NCBI RefSeq assembly: GCF_019793435.1
Contig: NZ_JAILYH010000001.1
Coordinates: 248,001-312,000, forward strand
DNA: 64,000 nt
Direction of reading: 5' to 3'
From: Rhizobium redzepovicii
Lineage (GTDB): Bacteria > Pseudomonadota > Alphaproteobacteria > Rhizobiales > Rhizobiaceae
Shown: one piece after another, positions 9,918 through 17,922 of the stretch
Numbering within the stretch: the first letter of the stretch is position 1
How the letters are laid out: each line of letters begins with the position of its first letter
The notes under the pieces: model-generated
Seen by the model: the letters and a program-made list of their open reading frames with translations, nothing else
Database searches by the model: none
Told to the model about the DNA's origin: nothing
Made by a program: the position numbers and the translations under genes

Positions 9918-10493
9918 ATGCGGATCCTGCGCGCCGGCGACCACAAGCGCATGCCGTGGAAAAACGGTGGCGGCGAAACGGTGGAGATCGCCGTTTCGCC
10001 CGAAGATGCCGGCCTTGCCGGCTTCGACTGGCGCGTCAGCATGGCGACTGTTGCAACGGACGGGCCGTTCTCGATCTTTCCCGGCATCGACCGCACGCTG
10101 GCGATCCTTAACGGCAACGGCATGACGCTCGACATCAAAGGCAGGGCGCCGGCGCTGCTGACGACGGCGAGCGATCCCCTCGCCTTCCCGGCGGATATCC
10201 CGGTCGCGGCCAGCCTCCAGGACGGCGCGATCACCGATCTCAATGTCATGACCCGCCGCGCGGGGCTTGTTCACACGCTGGTGCGGCTCGAAATCGATGG
10301 CGGCAGGACCCTGCCGCTGACGGCGTCGACATGCTTGTTGCTCTGCCACCGCGGCAGCCTGTCGTTCCGGCAGGGCGACGAGACCGGCAGGCTTGCGGTC
10401 GGCGACGCGCTGCTGATGACGGATGCGGCGGGAACCGAACTCAAAATCGATGGTGACGCGACATGTTATGTCGCTTCGATCGCCGCCGGCTGA
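9918..10493 (+). CDS. hutD: HutD family protein
   Basis: A 191-residue cupin-like protein of the HutD family. The opening (R-x-GDHKRMPWKNGGGET) is the family signature, and FDWRVSMATVATDGPFSIFPG continues the match. HutD proteins accompany hut operons in many proteobacteria; genetic work in Pseudomonas suggests a role in limiting hut expression, but the molecular activity is not settled. It begins 5 bases after hutU and closes the operon; the next 176 bases hold no gene. Confidence 0.9.
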   Translation: MRILRAGDHKRMPWKNGGGETVEIAVSPEDAGLAGFDWRVSMATVATDGPFSIFPGIDRTLAILNGNGMTLDIKGRAPALLTTASDPLAFPADIPVAASLQDGAITDLNVMTRRAGLVHTLVRLEIDGGRTLPLTASTCLLLCHRGSLSFRQGDETGRLAVGDALLMTDAAGTELKIDGDATCYVASIAAG

Positions 10494-10669
10494 TCTTGGT
10501 CCAACAGCTTGAAAAACATGGACAATCGAAAAACGGCCCGGGTATTCGCGTGAACCGTTGCTATTTCGGGCCATGGACGTCATTCCTGCTTTCGGTCTAA
10601 ACTTCGCCTTTCTGATGCAGAAGAAGACCTAGACTGCCCGCGATACCCAGGGGCAGCAGGGGAGCAGGC

Positions 10670-11299
10670 GTGACGGATCCATACGATATTCTCGGCGTTG
10701 AACGCGATGCGAACGAAGCGCAGCTGAAGGCCGCCTATCGGCGTCTGGCCAAGGTCGCCCACCCCGATTCGGGCGGGGATACAGAGGCTTTCGACAAGTT
10801 GCAGAAAGCCTATGGGCTGCTTCTCGATCCCGTCCGCCGCAAGGTTTATGACGATACCGGCTATGACGTCGAACTCGCCGACGCCGCCGAGTTGCAGGCG
10901 CTCGTCATGATCGAAAAGCTCGTCACCGACGCCGTGCTCGACGAGCGCGTGCCCGGAAGTTTCGATCCCGTCGCCGTCATGCAGGAAAGCCTTTCCGAGG
11001 AACTGCGCAAGGCGCGGTTCAGCAAGAGCGAGTTGGAACGCCACGCCTCGCGCATCGGCCTGCATCTGGAACGGCTCGAAAAACAGTCCGGCCGCGATGT
11101 GCTCGCTCACATGTTCCGCGCCCGCATCGAAGCGATTGGCAAGGCGGTCGCGGAAACCGAGGCGAAGATCAAGGCAGCCGAACGCGCCGCCGACATGCTC
11201 GCCGGCTATGTCTACGAGGTCGATCCGTCACCGCTGCCGGAGGCTTCGGTCGCCAATCTCGAATGGATCGAAACGTCGAGAAACCGCTCCACTGGCTGA
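10670..11299 (+). CDS. J-domain (DnaJ-like) protein
   Basis: A 209-residue protein with an N-terminal J domain at about residues 3-65 (PYDILGVERDANEAQLKAAYRRLAK..., with the catalytic HPD in VAHPDSGGD) followed by a mostly helical, charged C-terminus. It lacks the Gly/Phe and zinc-finger regions of true DnaJ, so it is a type III co-chaperone, expected to stimulate an Hsp70. The start is a GTG with GGGGAG seven bases upstream. It converges on the DUF899 gene with a 12-bp gap. The partner protein is unknown. Confidence 0.85.
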   Translation: MTDPYDILGVERDANEAQLKAAYRRLAKVAHPDSGGDTEAFDKLQKAYGLLLDPVRRKVYDDTGYDVELADAAELQALVMIEKLVTDAVLDERVPGSFDPVAVMQESLSEELRKARFSKSELERHASRIGLHLERLEKQSGRDVLAHMFRARIEAIGKAVAETEAKIKAAERAADMLAGYVYEVDPSPLPEASVANLEWIETSRNRSTG

Positions 11300-11311
11300 C
11301 GGCCCACGACC

Positions 11312-12013
11312 TCAATAGGACAGCTTCGGATACCAATCCGGCGCCCGGCCTTCCGGCGTTGAATCCAGCACGGTCCAGAGCGGCATCAGATCCGGAGCAC
11401 CGCGCGGATCCTCGCCGGGGTCGGCCGTCACCCCGCCCATCTCTCCGCTCCAGAAATGGCGGATGGTGCCGTCGCGCCGGGTGAAGACGTTGAAGGCGGC
11501 GTCATCGCTGCCGTCTTTGCCGATGGCGTGATAGTCGCGGCTGTATTCATCCGTCGTGTCGGAATAAAGCGGCAGGTGATGCCAAGCGCGTTCCTTCTTG
11601 AAGGCGAGCAGCCGTTCGAGCGGCGAGCGGGCGACGACGGCAAGCCCGACGCGCTGCAGCATATCAGGCACCTCGCCGTCCCAGGCCGACAGCAGCGAGG
11701 TGCACATCGGGCACGGGCGCTCCCGCTGCGGCCCGAACATATAGCTGTAGACGACCAGCGTTTCCTTGTCGGCGAAGAGTTCGCTGAAACCGATCGGCCC
11801 GTCGACGCCTTCGAAACGGTAGTCTTTCTTCACCTCGCCGCCCGGCGGCAGCGCCCGGCGCTGGACGGCCACACGTTCGATATGGCGGCGCAATTCGATC
11901 TCTTCGGCGAGCAGCGCGTCGCGGGCGCTGCGATATTCCTGGCTCTCATTGGGAAAGCGGACGCCGTTCTTTGCCGCAAGCACAGCGGCGGGGACGAGAT
12001 GCTGATGATCCAT
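11312..12013 (-). CDS. DUF899 family thioredoxin-fold protein
   Basis: A 233-residue protein of the DUF899 family, which adopts a thioredoxin-like fold. Visible signatures are the N-terminal helical region with EIELRRHIERVA, the FADKETLVVYSYMFGP strand, RPCPMCTSLLSAWDG carrying a CxxC pair, FKKERAWHHLPLYSD, and FWSGEMGG near the end. The ATG at 12011-12013 has AGGAGG about 8 bases upstream; the reading frame stays open further upstream but into a promoter-like region. The biochemical role of the family is not established. Three copies of a 14-bp palindrome lie upstream (12126-12242). Confidence 0.85.
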   Translation of the reverse strand: MDHQHLVPAAVLAAKNGVRFPNESQEYRSARDALLAEEIELRRHIERVAVQRRALPPGGEVKKDYRFEGVDGPIGFSELFADKETLVVYSYMFGPQRERPCPMCTSLLSAWDGEVPDMLQRVGLAVVARSPLERLLAFKKERAWHHLPLYSDTTDEYSRDYHAIGKDGSDDAAFNVFTRRDGTIRHFWSGEMGGVTADPGEDPRGAPDLMPLWTVLDSTPEGRAPDWYPKLSY

Positions 12014-12125
12014 GACATTTCCTCCTTCTGTTGCCGCACGATTGCAGCACATCGTTAGGATGACGATCGGCGGATGCGAAAATCGACAGCGCCGGCGAAA
12101 AAACGGCGGCAAGAAAAAATCCCAC

Positions 12126-12242
12126 TTCGGAATCCCGAAGGACTGCCGCTTCGGGATTCCGAAATCCGCCGGGCTTTTCACGGAGGCACTGCGGAAAAAC
12201 AGGCAATGATTTCAATGCGCCAACCAATTTCGGGATTCCGAA
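12126..12242. promoter_or_regulatory. Three copies of a TTCGGGATTCCGAA palindrome upstream of the DUF899 gene
   Basis: Near-perfect 14-bp dyads lie at 12126-12139 (TTCGGAATCCCGAA), 12150-12163 and 12229-12242 (both TTCGGGATTCCGAA). The first is the exact reverse complement of the other two. Reading the minus strand, the 12229 copy lies just downstream of a TATATA that could be a -10 box, a usual place for a repressor site. No regulator gene is adjacent. The copies are seen directly; operator function is inferred. Confidence 0.6.
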
Positions 12243-12243
12243 G

Positions 12244-12484
12244 TGCTATATAGAGTATGGTGGGAGTTCGTCACGGTCGCCCGGATCGACACAAACGCTT
12301 CCGCGAACGCATGTCTGAAAAGCAAAAAGGGCGCTCGACCCTTGCGGGGAGCGCCCTTATCCTGTCGGACAGCAAAGGGTTCGACGACGTCGATACCCAC
12401 GCATCCATTTTTCAGGCAGGGCTGGTATATGCGCCCTCTCCGCCGCGGTTTCAAGGGCCGATCGGCATCATAATTTTGCGATCC
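12244..12484. other. Intergenic stretch without a supported gene
   Basis: Between the palindrome cluster and the small gene at 12485 I see no coding region with a credible ribosome binding site or codon pattern. It holds the terminator-like hairpin at 12327-12358 and, probably, the minus-strand promoter of the DUF899 gene near 12250-12290. Confidence 0.5.
12324..12358 (-). terminator. Rho-independent terminator of the small minus-strand gene
   Basis: A perfect 10-bp GC-rich stem (12327-12336 with 12349-12358, AAGGGCGCTC/GAGCGCCCTT) encloses a 12-base loop. Read on the minus strand, the stem is followed by TTTTTGCTTTT. It lies about 127 bases past the stop of the 60-residue gene. Confidence 0.7.
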
Positions 12485-12667
12485 CTAAAAAGCGACGCCG
12501 GTTACGGGGTTGACGACCGGCCGTTCGCTTTTGTCGGCCGCCCCAGCCGGCTGCACCGTCGGTGGCGCCAGCGATTCTGCATCGGCAGGCTCCGGCTTGT
12601 CGGGAACAGTGCTGACATCTTTGGGGCGGCGCTGCTCAGGCTTTACGTTTTCGTCATTCGTCGACAT
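12485..12667 (-). CDS. Small hypothetical protein (60 residues, Pro/Ala/Glu-rich)
   Basis: The protein starts MSTNDENVKPEQRRP and is rich in P, A, E, D and K with no hydrophobic segment, so it is probably disordered and cytoplasmic. The ATG at 12665-12667 is supported by AAGGAG seven bases upstream (GAAAGGAGACAGACA). A terminator follows downstream. I do not recognise the family. It is divergent from the hydrolase gene at 12738. Confidence 0.65.
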   Translation of the reverse strand: MSTNDENVKPEQRRPKDVSTVPDKPEPADAESLAPPTVQPAGAADKSERPVVNPVTGVAF

Positions 12668-12737
12668 TGTCTGTCTCCTTTCAGGCAAGAAGTCACGGTC
12701 GTAGAGATGGTTCCGATGACGCTATGGAGGATTGCCG

Positions 12738-13376
12738 ATGCTCGACAGATTTCTGCTCCAGGGGCCGCAGGATGCGCGCTTCACCATCCTATTGGCCCAT
12801 GGCGCCGGCGCGCCGATGGATTCGGCGTCGATGACAGCAGCGGCGGAAGCGCTTGCCGGCGTCGGCTTCAGGGTAATCAGGTTCGAATTCGCCTATATGG
12901 CCGCCCGCCGTACCGGAGCCCGCAAGCCGCCGCCGCGGGCCGAAACGCTCAATCCCGAATATGAAGCGGCGATTGCCGAACTCGGCGTCAGCGGCCCGCT
13001 GATCATCGGCGGCAAGTCGATGGGCGGCCGGGTCGCCAGCATGATCGCCGACGATCTCCATGGCAGGGGCAAGATCGCCGGCCTGCTCTGCCTCGGCTAT
13101 CCCTTCCATCCGCCCGGCCAGCCGACCAAACTGCGCACCGCTCACCTCAAGGGGCTGACAACATCCGCGCTGATCTGCCAGGGAACGCGCGACGAATTCG
13201 GCACGCGGGACGAGGTGCCGGGCTACGATCTCTCTGACCGGATCGAAATCCTCTGGCTCGAGGACGGCGACCACGACCTGAAGCCGCGCAAGAAAATCTC
13301 CGGCTTCTCCGCTGGCGATCACCTCGCCACGATGGCGAAGACGGCAAAGGCCTGGGCGGAGCGTGTTGTGATCTAG
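12738..13376 (+). CDS. Alpha/beta hydrolase (KANL3/Tex30-like family)
   Basis: A 212-residue alpha/beta-hydrolase. LAHGAGAPMDS near residue 23 matches the oxyanion region, IIGGKSMGGRVAS near residue 93 holds the nucleophile elbow G-x-S-x-G, and DGDHDLKPRK near the C-terminus holds the catalytic histidine. The ATG at 12738 follows GGAGG by seven bases; an upstream TTG is less likely. The compact size and HGAG motif fit the alpha/beta family hydrolases annotated as KANL3/Tex30-like. The substrate is unknown. It converges on the RES toxin gene with a 4-bp overlap. Confidence 0.82.
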   Translation: MLDRFLLQGPQDARFTILLAHGAGAPMDSASMTAAAEALAGVGFRVIRFEFAYMAARRTGARKPPPRAETLNPEYEAAIAELGVSGPLIIGGKSMGGRVASMIADDLHGRGKIAGLLCLGYPFHPPGQPTKLRTAHLKGLTTSALICQGTRDEFGTRDEVPGYDLSDRIEILWLEDGDHDLKPRKKISGFSAGDHLATMAKTAKAWAERVVI

Positions 13377-14044
13377 GCCGCGAGCTTCCTGACATCGATG
13401 CGCCGGTCGGCGGCGAAAACGGTGATTTCGAAGTGGTCGGCCTGCAGCACATCGCGAATGTTGCGCGGCCGATGCGCGGCGATGTTGACGCCACCCCTCA
13501 GCCGGACGCTGTCATAGAGTATGCCGGCGCCGCCACTCAATCGCACCTCTTCACCAAGCACTTGCGACGCCGCATAGCTCGCGCCGTCATAGACATCGGG
13601 CCGCATTGTCTGCTCGCCGCGAATATCGAGATAGGCGCCGATCAGCGTGGCCGCATAGCTTCGATAGGTGCGCGCCATCGTCGCCACGCTGCGGGCGACT
13701 GCCTCTCGCCTCAAATGATGGCCGACCTCGGCGGCGGCTGTCGTCAGAGCATCGGCGGCATACCAGGCGCCGAGATCGGGGCCGTTGAAGCGCATGCCGC
13801 CGGGAGCGACGTGCAGGAACGCCGCCATCACGATGCTGGCATTCGGCGTGCCGTAAACCCATTCATCCTCGGGAAGTCGCTGGATGCGATCGGCGACGAG
13901 GCGATCATTGGTCCAGCCGACGAGGTCCATTACGGCTTCGAGATCGGCCGCCCGCGTCACCGTATCGAAAAGTCCGATCGGCGGAAATTGCGATGGGATG
14001 AGCCGGTAGGAGGGACGCGGCGCTTCGGCAAAACGCGCGCTCAC
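13373..14044 (-). CDS. RES-domain toxin
   Basis: A 223-residue RES family protein. The conserved Arg lies in SYRLIPSQFPP, and the C-terminal GAGILYDSVRLRGGVNIAAHRP matches the family's GI-Y-SVR---G-N-A motif with the conserved serine. Characterised RES toxins degrade or modify NAD+. It starts with GTG, overlapping the antitoxin stop as GTGA, the usual coupled arrangement of RES-Xre operons. No truncation is apparent. Confidence 0.85.
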   Translation of the reverse strand: MSARFAEAPRPSYRLIPSQFPPIGLFDTVTRAADLEAVMDLVGWTNDRLVADRIQRLPEDEWVYGTPNASIVMAAFLHVAPGGMRFNGPDLGAWYAADALTTAAAEVGHHLRREAVARSVATMARTYRSYAATLIGAYLDIRGEQTMRPDVYDGASYAASQVLGEEVRLSGGAGILYDSVRLRGGVNIAAHRPRNIRDVLQADHFEITVFAADRRIDVRKLAA

Positions 14045-14565
14045 CGGAAGACGATGTCCGCGTCTTCGTAAGGTGTGAAGGCCTCGTCAAGCCTATTCGG
14101 CTGCATGTAGACACCGCCTCTTGCGCCATCGAGAAACCGGCGCACGGTCATCAACCCGTCCTGGGTTCCGTTGGTCACGATATCGAGTGGCGGATACCCG
14201 CCGAAAACCGGCGCCTGATGCGGCATGCGCAGCCAGGCAACGCCAGCGCGTTCGTCGGCAAACAGCACGCCGAGCGCCTGATGGATACCGAGCACGGCGG
14301 AGATCCGGGTCAGCGTATCGACATCGAGCGTGAAGGCCCCATGCTCACGCGCCTGCTTGGCCCAGCTGTGATAGGTCGACCGGGAGGGGTAGCCGAGCAC
14401 GAGCAGACGCTGCTCTTCGCTCAAGCCCCAAAGATCGGCGATCGCCAGGAAGGTTCGCAAGGCCGGTGCACTCAGCCTTTTGCGGTTCGCCGGCGCAAAC
14501 CGGCTGGTTTCCAGCCGCTGCGGCTCCAGGCTTTCCCGTTGCGCCCTGTGTCGTACATGCTGCAT
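14041..14565 (-). CDS. Xre/MbcA/ParS-type antitoxin
   Basis: A 174-residue antitoxin partner of the RES toxin. The N-terminal half has a helix-turn-helix of the Xre-like type (ALRTFLAIADLWGLSEEQRLLVLGYPSRSTYHSW), and the C-terminal half is the toxin-binding domain formerly called DUF2384 (LTRISAVLGIHQALGVLFAD through GVAWLRMPHQAPVFGG). The ATG at 14563-14565 has AGGAGG six bases upstream, better than the in-frame ATG at 14592. It lies upstream of and overlaps the toxin, as expected for autoregulation. It follows pcaQ on the same strand with a 72-bp gap. Confidence 0.85.
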   Translation of the reverse strand: MQHVRHRAQRESLEPQRLETSRFAPANRKRLSAPALRTFLAIADLWGLSEEQRLLVLGYPSRSTYHSWAKQAREHGAFTLDVDTLTRISAVLGIHQALGVLFADERAGVAWLRMPHQAPVFGGYPPLDIVTNGTQDGLMTVRRFLDGARGGVYMQPNRLDEAFTPYEDADIVFR

Positions 14566-14637
14566 AACAGCCTCCTGTCTTGAATTAGACATAGTTCAAA
14601 TCTGGGCAATTCACAAGCAGATTTAAAGAGCCGAGGC

Positions 14638-15555
14638 TCAGGACAGCTCGCCGGCCGCCTCGCGGACCGTCTGCATCAGGATCGATTGCGGCACCGACGG
14701 TACGGCATCGGCGCGCATCGTCAGCCCGACCGGCCCTCTAGTCTCGCTGGTATCGACCGGCAGCAGCGCCAGCCGCCCGTCGGCGACGTCATCGGCGACC
14801 ACGCCGTTGGAAATGATCCAGATCGCGTCGCTCGAGCGCAGGAAGGCTCGGCCGAAGGAATCCGACACCGTCTCGATCTGGTTCGGCAGGCTGGAGACGC
14901 CGTTGGCGATGAGGAAATTTTCGACCACCGGCCGGATGATCGACCCCCGCGTCGGCATCAGCACCGTGTAATCGCCGAAACCGGCAAAGGGCGATTGGCC
15001 GCCGTCCAGCAGCGGATGGCCGGCGCGCACGGCAAACACCACCTGCTCGGAATAAAGATGCTCGAAGGAAAAGCCCGCCATCTTCTCGGCCCCCGCCAGA
15101 CGGCCGACGACGATGTCGAGATCGCCGACACGAAGCTGCTCCAGCAGCACGGCGTTCTCGCCGGTGACGATCTTCACCCGGCTCCAGGTCCGCTCTTTGA
15201 GGAAGAGTTCCATCGCCCGCGGCATGATGCGCGACGACACTGTCGGCAGCGCGCCGATCCGGATCGGCGGCGCGTCGGCGAATTGCTCCTGTGAGACGGA
15301 ATCGAGACCCTGGCGCAAAGCCGTCAGCGCCGCCCCGGCGTGCCGCAGAAAGACCTCGCCGTAGCGGGTAATCTTGATGCCGCGGCCGTCACGTTCGAAG
15401 ACGTCGACACCCAGCGCCTGCTCCAGCTCACGGATCGTCTTCGTCACCGCCGGCTGGCTGACATGCAGCAATTCGGCCGCCTTCATGACGCCCTTCTGCC
15501 GCGCCACCTCGACAAAGGTCTGCAGGTGGCGAAACTTGACGCGGCTGTCGATCAT
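14638..15555 (-). CDS. pcaQ: LysR-type activator of the protocatechuate genes
   Basis: A 305-residue LysR regulator. The N-terminal winged helix is clear (FRHLQTFVEVARQKGVMKAAELLHVSQPAVTKTIRELEQALG, about residues 8-50), followed by the periplasmic-binding-like effector domain. PcaQ of rhizobia and agrobacteria activates pcaDCHGB in response to beta-carboxy-cis,cis-muconate or related intermediates. The gene is divergent from pcaD and lies next to a matching operator at 15563-15578. The assignment rests on context plus family. Confidence 0.92.
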   Translation of the reverse strand: MIDSRVKFRHLQTFVEVARQKGVMKAAELLHVSQPAVTKTIRELEQALGVDVFERDGRGIKITRYGEVFLRHAGAALTALRQGLDSVSQEQFADAPPIRIGALPTVSSRIMPRAMELFLKERTWSRVKIVTGENAVLLEQLRVGDLDIVVGRLAGAEKMAGFSFEHLYSEQVVFAVRAGHPLLDGGQSPFAGFGDYTVLMPTRGSIIRPVVENFLIANGVSSLPNQIETVSDSFGRAFLRSSDAIWIISNGVVADDVADGRLALLPVDTSETRGPVGLTMRADAVPSVPQSILMQTVREAAGELS

Positions 15556-15562
15556 CGTTCAC

Positions 15563-15578
15563 ATAACTCCAGGGTTAT
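15563..15578. promoter_or_regulatory. PcaQ binding site
   Basis: ATAACTCCAGGGTTAT is a 16-bp dyad (ATAAC-N6-GTTAT) eight bases upstream of the pcaQ start. It closely matches the published Sinorhizobium PcaQ consensus ATAACC-N4-GGTTAA. It should drive both pcaQ autoregulation and rightward activation of pcaD. A second TTAACC lies nearby at about 15605. Confidence 0.7.
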
Positions 15579-15696
15579 CGAAAGGCCTATAAATATCATT
15601 TTACTTAACCTGATCAACCGGTCAGTTTTGCGATTAGGAGTGTGTGCGGTTGGATGGGCTTCAAAGGCGAGCTTGGCAAGAAGCGACCCCCGCATT

Positions 15697-15784
15697 CCGT
15701 CATCCTCGGGCTTGACCCGAGGATCCATGCCGCGGCTGCCGGTGGGTGTCGCGTGGATGCTCGGGTCAAACCCGAGCATGACGG
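15697..15784. repeat. Palindromic intergenic element with about 31-bp imperfect arms
   Basis: The arms at 15697-15727 and 15754-15784 (CCGTCATCCTCGGG... and its imperfect complement ...CCCGAGCATGACGG) are inverted copies with a few mismatches. Each arm itself contains a CTCGGG...CCCGAG hairpin. The element lies in the leader between pcaQ and pcaD and is followed directly by another mosaic element. Confidence 0.7.
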
Positions 15785-15790
15785 AGGGCG

Positions 15791-15940
15791 CCAATGCCCC
15801 TCACCCTAACCCTCTCCCCGCAAGCGGGGCGAGGGGACGTGACAAACGTGGCGTTTAGGTTGACGGAGACGGTGCGGCATATCTCCTTCTCCCCGCTGGC
15901 GGGGAGAAGGTGGCGGCAGCCGGATGAGGGGCCGCCCCGG
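15791..15940. repeat. Mosaic palindromic element, copy 1
   Basis: It begins GCCCCTCACCCTAACCCTCT with a CCCCGC/GCGGGG hairpin and ends with a second hairpin (CTTCTCCCCGC/GCGGGGAGAAG) followed by GCCGGATGAGGGG. The same order of parts recurs at 18576-18708 and, inverted, at 24426-24602. It lies between the pcaQ operator and pcaD and fills most of the leader. Confidence 0.7.
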
Positions 15941-15959
15941 CTGAATTGAGGAGATTGAC

Positions 15960-16763
15960 GTGCAGTTCGCCCGCATAAACGACGTAACGATCCACTATCA
16001 GGTCATCGGCGCGCCCGCCGACCGGCCGGTGATCGTCTTTGTCAATTCGCTCGGCACGGATTTCCGCATCTGGCGCGATGTCGTCGTGCGGCTTGCCGGG
16101 GATTACGCCATGCTGCTTTACGACAAGCGCGGCCACGGGCTTTCCGATGTCGGCCAGCTCCCCTCGTCGATCGAGGATCATGCGACCGATCTCGCCGGCC
16201 TGCTCGATCTGCTTTCGGTCAAGGACGCCGTCATCTTGGGCCTCTCCGTCGGCGGCCTCATCGCCCAGTCGCTCTATCAGCGCCGGCCGGATCTCGTCGG
16301 CGCCCTCATCCTCAGCGACACCGCCCACAAGATCGGCACGGCGGAAAGCTGGAATGCCCGCATCGCCGCGGTCGAGAAAAACGGCATCGGCAGCATCGTC
16401 GACGCCATCATGGAGCGCTGGTTCACGCCTGCCTTCCGCCGGCCCGAAAACACCACCTATTCAGGATATTGCAACATGCTGACGCGCCAGCCGGTCGAAG
16501 GTTATATCGCCGCCTGCGAAGCGATCCGCGATGCCGATTTCACCGAAGCGGCAAAGAGGATCGCAGTGCCGACGATCTGCATCGTCGGCGACCAGGACGG
16601 CTCGACGCCGCCCGATCTCGTGCTTTCCACAGCGAAGCTGATCCCCGGTGCCCGCTACGAGGTCATTCCAGACTGCGCCCACATTCCCTGCGTCGAGCAG
16701 CCGGAAGCGCTGACGGCGATCATCCGCGCCTTCCTGACAACTCCTGGAGAAGCCAACCGATGA
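15960..16763 (+). CDS. pcaD: 3-oxoadipate enol-lactonase
   Basis: A 267-residue alpha/beta hydrolase that hydrolyses beta-ketoadipate enol-lactone to beta-ketoadipate. The nucleophile elbow GLSVGGLIAQ (about residue 95), the acid region VGDQDGSTPPD and the catalytic histidine in CAHIPCVEQPEAL are all present. The start is GTG with GAGGAG upstream. Its stop overlaps the pcaC start (ATGA), so the two are coupled. It is the first gene of pcaDCHGB. Confidence 0.94.
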   Translation: MQFARINDVTIHYQVIGAPADRPVIVFVNSLGTDFRIWRDVVVRLAGDYAMLLYDKRGHGLSDVGQLPSSIEDHATDLAGLLDLLSVKDAVILGLSVGGLIAQSLYQRRPDLVGALILSDTAHKIGTAESWNARIAAVEKNGIGSIVDAIMERWFTPAFRRPENTTYSGYCNMLTRQPVEGYIAACEAIRDADFTEAAKRIAVPTICIVGDQDGSTPPDLVLSTAKLIPGARYEVIPDCAHIPCVEQPEALTAIIRAFLTTPGEANR

Positions 16764-17161
16764 ACGAGACCGCCTCCTCCGAGCGCTACCGGCAGGGCAT
16801 GGCGACCCGCCGCGCCGTGCTCGGCGACGCCCATGTCGACCGCGCCGCCGCTGCGGCGACCGAATTCGACCGCCCCTTCCAGGAGCTGATCACCGAAGCC
16901 GCCTGGGGCCATGTCTGGTCGCGGCCGGCGCTGAGCAAGCGCGAGCGCTCGATCGTGACCATCGCCCTGCTCGCTGCTCTCGGCCAGGACGACGAGGTCG
17001 CCATGCATGTGCGCGCCACCGCCAACACAGGTGCGAGCCGCGAGGATGTCTGCGAGGCGCTCTTGCATGTGGCGATCTATGCCGGCGTTCCCGCCGCCAA
17101 TCATGCGATCAAGATCGCCAAACAGACCTTTGCACAAATGGACGCCGAAAAGGCGGCCTGA
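16760..17161 (+). CDS. pcaC: 4-carboxymuconolactone decarboxylase
   Basis: A 133-residue AhpD-like protein that decarboxylates gamma-carboxymuconolactone to the enol-lactone used by PcaD. Signatures are RRAVLGDAHVDRA near the N-terminus, ITEAAWGHVWSRP, and the helical core SIVTIALLAALGQDDEVAMHVRA. The length fits the stand-alone enzyme, not the PcaL fusion. It overlaps pcaD and sits 9 bases before pcaH. Confidence 0.94.
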   Translation: MNETASSERYRQGMATRRAVLGDAHVDRAAAAATEFDRPFQELITEAAWGHVWSRPALSKRERSIVTIALLAALGQDDEVAMHVRATANTGASREDVCEALLHVAIYAGVPAANHAIKIAKQTFAQMDAEKAA

Positions 17162-17170
17162 GGGGGAGAA

Positions 17171-17920
17171 ATGTCCGAACTACCGAACCGCAAGCCGGAG
17201 ACCGGCGCCTTTTTCGCCCGCGACCGTGCCTGGCACGCGCCGGCGCTGACCCCCGGCTACAAAACCTCCGTGCTGCGCGCGCCCCAGCGCGCGCTGCTCT
17301 CGCTCGACGGCACGATCTCCGAAACAACGGGCCCGGTCTTCGGCCATTCGATGATTGGTGAGCTCGACAACGACCTGATCCTGAATTATGCGCGGCCCGG
17401 CGAAAGCGCCATCGGCGAGCGCATCATCGTCCATGGACGGGTGCTCGACGAGCGCGCCAAGCCGATTGCGGGCGCCTTGGTCGAATTCTGGCAGGCCAAT
17501 GCCGGCGGGCGCTACCGCCACAAGAAGGAAAGCTATCTGGCGGCGATCGATCCGAATTTCGGCGGCTGCGGCCGTGCCGTCACCGATGAGGAAGGCCGCT
17601 ACCATTTCCGCACGGTGCGGCCCGGCGCCTATCCCTGGCCGAATGGGATCAACGACTGGCGCCCGGCGCATATTCACTTCTCGGTTTTCGGCCACGGCTT
17701 TGCCCAGCGCCTGATCACCCAGATGTATTTCGAGGGCGATCCGATGATCTGGAAATGTCCGATCGTCGGCACCATCCCCGACAAGGCGGCGATCGAACAG
17801 CTGATCGCGCCGCTCGACTGGGGCAACACCATCCCGATGGATTCACGCGCCTATAAATTCGATATCGTGCTGCGCGGCCGCCGCTCGACGATGTTCGAAA
17901 ACAGGCTGGAGGGCAATTGA
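17171..17920 (+). CDS. pcaH: Protocatechuate 3,4-dioxygenase beta subunit
   Basis: A 249-residue subunit carrying the catalytic non-haem Fe(III) of the intradiol dioxygenase that converts protocatechuate to 3-carboxy-cis,cis-muconate. The iron-ligand pattern is visible: a Tyr in [10 protein letters not shown], the H-x-H in [11 protein letters not shown] and a second Tyr in the preceding [16 protein letters not shown] region. [14 protein letters not shown] is the family motif. GGGGAG stands before the ATG. It is followed by pcaG after two bases. Confidence 0.96.
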   Translation: MSELPNRKPETGAFFARDRAWHAPALTPGYKTSVLRAPQRALLSLDGTISETTGPVFGHSMIGELDNDLILNYARPGESAIGERIIVHGRVLDERAKPIAGALVEFWQANAGGRYRHKKESYLAAIDPNFGGCGRAVTDEEGRYHFRTVRPGAYPWPNGINDWRPAHIHFSVFGHGFAQRLITQMYFEGDPMIWKCPIVGTIPDKAAIEQLIAPLDWGNTIPMDSRAYKFDIVLRGRRSTMFENRLEGN

Positions 17921-17922
17921 CC

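Noticed and set aside
12361..12410. Possible tRNA-like stretch with GGTTCGA
   Set aside because: No cloverleaf can be built around it; acceptor and anticodon stems are missing.
12257..12964. Plus-strand frame of 235 codons
   Set aside because: It covers a terminator, a small minus-strand gene and part of the hydrolase in another frame; no domain or ribosome site supports it.
14566..14637. Possible sigma-70 promoter for the toxin-antitoxin pair (TTGCCC and TAATTC on the minus strand)
   Set aside because: The boxes match the consensus poorly and rhizobial promoters are weakly conserved; not strong enough to list as a feature.
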